A stretch of DNA of 5,075 nt from Phycisphaeraceae bacterium (GTDB lineage: Bacteria > Planctomycetota > Phycisphaerae > Phycisphaerales > Phycisphaeraceae), in assembly GCA_007119405.1 (NCBI GenBank), contig SKPT01000337.1, positions 1-5,075 on the forward strand, given 5' to 3'. Both the position numbers and the translations under genes were made by a program. The notes beneath the pieces are model-generated. The model was given only the letters and a program-made list of their open reading frames with translations, had not been told where the DNA came from and did no database searches. Of the stretch, positions 2,766 to 5,075 are shown in pieces (position 1 is the first letter of the stretch; each line of letters begins with the position of its first letter).

Positions 2766-5060
2766 ATGCACCGCAGCCTCACCCTCGCCGCCGCCCTGGG
2801 AGCCCTGCTCATCATGAACGCCACCGCCACCACCACCCGCGCCGCCGACGTCGTGCTCGTCGACGCCGGCGAGGCCCGCGGCAGCATCGTCATCGCCGAC
2901 GACGCCAGCGCCTCGGAGCGCTGGGCCGCCAACGAGCTCGCCGACCACCTGCGCCAGATGAGCGGCGCCGCGGTCGCCGTGACCACGCAGAGCGAAGGCG
3001 GGGTCGTCTACCTCGGCCAGGCGGCCATCGACGCCGGGCTCGTGGACGGCATCGAGGCCCTGGGCGACGAGGGCTTCGCCATCGTCACCGGCGACGCGGC
3101 GGTGGGGATCGCCGGCGGCCGGCTGCGCGGCACGATGTACGGCGTGTTCACGCTCCTGCACGAGCAGGGCTGCCGGTGGTGGACGCCCACGGAGTCAACC
3201 ATCCCCCGGCGCGAGACCATCACCGTCGCCGCCACCGACCGTCGCGTCGTGCCCACGCTCGAGTACCGCGACATGATGTACATGGAGATGTACGGCGAGC
3301 AGGGCCAGACCTGGGCGGCACGCAACCGCGTCAACGGCATGGCCTGGTCCAACGCCCCCGAGCGCCTGGGCGGGCGCTACCAATTCGTGGGCAACCTGGT
3401 GCACTCCTACAACCAGCTCCTGCGCGACTCGGGCCTGGAGATCGAGCCGGAGATGTGGGCCCTGCGTGACGGGCAACGTCGGCCCGACAGCCAGCCGTGC
3501 CTGACGCACCCGAAGGTGCTCGAGGCGATGACGATCAGCGTGCTCAAGCGTTTCGAGGACAACCCGGACGCCGAGTTCGTCGTCGTGGGTCAGAACGACA
3601 ACCGCTCCTACTGCCAGTGCGACGATTGCCAGGCGGTGGCCGAGCGCGAGGGTTCGCAGGCCGGGCCGGTGATCGAGCTGGCCAACGCCGTGCTGGCCGA
3701 CGTCCAGGCCGAGCGCCCCGGATCGCGCATCGCCACGCCGGCGTACCAGTGGTCGCGTCGCCCGCCGCGGGACCTGCAGCCGCACGAGGACATCATCATC
3801 GTGCTCTGCTCGATCGAGGCCGACTTCCACACGCCGCTGGCCGACGGCACGACCGAGCGCAACCGGGAGTTCAAGCGCGACATCGAAGGGTGGCACGAGA
3901 TCGCCAACAAGCTCTTCATCTGGGACTACACGACGAACTTCCGCCACTTCCTGGCGCCGTACCCGAACCTGGACGTGCTGGCGGCGAACGTGCGCTTCTT
4001 CGCCGAGCAGGGCGCCGCCGGCGTGTTCGAGCAAGGGGCGCACACCGGCCGGTCCAGCGAGTTCTTCGGGCTGCGCATGTGGGTGCTCGCCCAGGCGCTG
4101 TGGGACCCGGCCAGCAGTGACGACGCAACCCTGGTCGACGAGTTCGTGCGCGGCTACTACGGCCCGGCGGCCGAGCCGATCGCCGACTACATCAACCTCA
4201 TCCACCGGCACGTGCGCGAGAACCCGGACATGCGCATGGGCATCTACCAGGCGCTGGACCGGCCGTGGCTCACCGCCGAGACGATCGCCGAGGCCGAGGC
4301 CCTGATGCGCGACGCCGCCGACCGCGTCGCCGGCGACGCCGGGCTCGAGGCCCGCGTGCGTCATGCCCGCCTGCCGATCTGGTACGTGCTGGCCAAGCGC
4401 GGCCCGGGCAACCGGACGTGGCAGACCGTCGAGCAGCGCGTCGGGTCGCTGAGCTTCGCCGAGGTCGCCGACGGCATCGCCCAGGTGCACGCCGAGCGTG
4501 GCTTCACGAGCCTGGCCGAGGGCCACACCGTCGAGGCCTGGCTCCAGTGGCTGGACGACTACGCCGGCGGCGTGGCCGACGCCGGGCCCCCGCGACCGGA
4601 CGAGGCGTCCGCCAATGCGGTGCGCATCATCCAGGCCGGCCACTTCGACCCCCACTTCGCCCGCGGGCACTGGCTCGTCCCCGCCCAGGGCGCCAGCGAC
4701 GGCTGGGCGATCGGAAGCCCGACCAACGCCTGGTTCGTCCGCCATCACCTGCTCGAAGGCGAGGACTTCGACCCCGGCCAAACCTACCGCCTCCTGGCCC
4801 GCGTCCGCGGCCAAGGCGTGGCCGAGCACGCCCAGGGCACCCTCGCCCAGCTCGGGATGCACGGCGGCGGCGAAGCGCACACGCACGGGCTCGACGCCGA
4901 GCTGCTCGCCGACGGCCAGTGGCACGTCGTGGAGGTGGCCCGCTTCCAGCCGCGCCCCGGCGCCGGGCTCTGGATGGCGCTGACCGCCGAGGCCAACGAC
5001 AACGACCTCATCGAGGCCGTGCAGCTCGACGCCTTCTGGCTCGAGCCGGTCGGCCAGTGA
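2766..5060 (+). CDS. Exported DUF4838 protein, putative glycoside hydrolase relative
   Basis: The predicted 764-aa product starts with a Sec signal peptide (basic HR, hydrophobic LTLAAALGALLIM, likely cleavage near Ala26). Residues about 28-160 resemble the alpha/beta domain that precedes the catalytic barrel in GH67 alpha-glucuronidases and GH20 enzymes (SASERWAANELADHLRQMSG, then GRLRGTMYGVFTLLHEQGCRWW). Residues about 165-440 match DUF4838: VVGQNDNRSYCQCDDC (273-288) with a CxCxxC motif, LFIWDYTTNFRHFLAPYPN (383-401), and GAAGVFEQGA (416-425) with a candidate acidic residue Glu422. A helical region (about 430-600) and a beta-rich tail (about 620-760, ending in VQLDAFWLEPV) follow; the tail resembles a carbohydrate-binding sandwich. 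The protein is expected in the periplasm or outside the cell and may act on a plant or algal polysaccharide, but I know of no activity that can be transferred with confidence. Its length is within the usual range and no frame break was seen. It has its own ribosome-binding site and probably its own promoter. Confidence 0.82.
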   Translation: MHRSLTLAAALGALLIMNATATTTRAADVVLVDAGEARGSIVIADDASASERWAANELADHLRQMSGAAVAVTTQSEGGVVYLGQAAIDAGLVDGIEALGDEGFAIVTGDAAVGIAGGRLRGTMYGVFTLLHEQGCRWWTPTESTIPRRETITVAATDRRVVPTLEYRDMMYMEMYGEQGQTWAARNRVNGMAWSNAPERLGGRYQFVGNLVHSYNQLLRDSGLEIEPEMWALRDGQRRPDSQPCLTHPKVLEAMTISVLKRFEDNPDAEFVVVGQNDNRSYCQCDDCQAVAEREGSQAGPVIELANAVLADVQAERPGSRIATPAYQWSRRPPRDLQPHEDIIIVLCSIEADFHTPLADGTTERNREFKRDIEGWHEIANKLFIWDYTTNFRHFLAPYPNLDVLAANVRFFAEQGAAGVFEQGAHTGRSSEFFGLRMWVLAQALWDPASSDDATLVDEFVRGYYGPAAEPIADYINLIHRHVRENPDMRMGIYQALDRPWLTAETIAEAEALMRDAADRVAGDAGLEARVRHARLPIWYVLAKRGPGNRTWQTVEQRVGSLSFAEVADGIAQVHAERGFTSLAEGHTVEAWLQWLDDYAGGVADAGPPRPDEASANAVRIIQAGHFDPHFARGHWLVPAQGASDGWAIGSPTNAWFVRHHLLEGEDFDPGQTYRLLARVRGQGVAEHAQGTLAQLGMHGGGEAHTHGLDAELLADGQWHVVEVARFQPRPGAGLWMALTAEANDNDLIEAVQLDAFWLEPVGQ

Positions 5061-5075
5061 GCTCGCGGTGCGACC

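Noticed and set aside
3195..4925. 576-aa open frame on the minus strand opposite the DUF4838 gene
   Set aside because: It is the antisense shadow of a GC-rich gene. Its translation is Val/Gly/Arg/His-rich and low in complexity, with no recognisable domain, while the plus-strand frame has a signal peptide, family motifs and a strong Shine-Dalgarno.

Overview
The window is very GC-rich and coding-dense. It looks like chromosomal DNA of a Planctomycetota bacterium, most likely from the Phycisphaerae. This assignment is inferred from gene content: a prepilin with the planctomycete-type H-X9-DG motif, a secreted DUF4838 protein, and a gene desert carrying palindromes that end in GGGTGCCAC. There are no RNA genes, CRISPR arrays, transposases or phage genes. 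No 16S or marker gene is present to confirm the phylum.

Layout. (1) Positions 1-1045, plus strand: the last 70 codons of a DUF1537 (four-carbon acid sugar) kinase, whose stop overlaps as ATGA with the start of a complete 277-aa NAD-dependent dehydrogenase of the PGDH_C type. Together they best match OiaK and ApnO of D-apionate catabolism, which convert D-apionate to 3-oxo-isoapionate and then to its 4-phosphate. (2) Positions 1080-1373, minus strand: a small unrecognised helical protein that converges on the dehydrogenase gene. (3) Positions 1374-1636: a gene-free divergent upstream region with a candidate promoter for the next gene. (4) Positions 1637-2335, plus strand: a type IV pilin-like protein (pseudopilin) with a class III prepilin leader and an H-X9-DG motif. 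(5) Positions 2336-2765: a 430-bp gene-free block packed with at least three different inverted repeats, including a perfect 37-bp one whose arms each also fold on themselves. (6) Positions 2766-5060, plus strand: a 764-aa exported DUF4838 protein with a GH67/GH20-like N-terminal domain and a C-terminal beta-rich, carbohydrate-binding-like region. It has its own Shine-Dalgarno sequence and a possible promoter.

How the genes may work together (inference). D-apiose is a branched sugar of plant cell-wall pectins (rhamnogalacturonan II, and apiogalacturonan of duckweeds and seagrasses). An intracellular D-apionate route near a secreted glycosidase-like protein would suit a plant- or seagrass-polysaccharide degrader. 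The kinase/dehydrogenase pair is clearly one operon. The pilin and DUF4838 genes look like separate transcription units, so a link between them and the apionate pair is only a neighbourhood argument. The most noteworthy items are the probable oiaK-apnO pair and the palindrome cluster. No convincing brand-new multi-gene system is visible.
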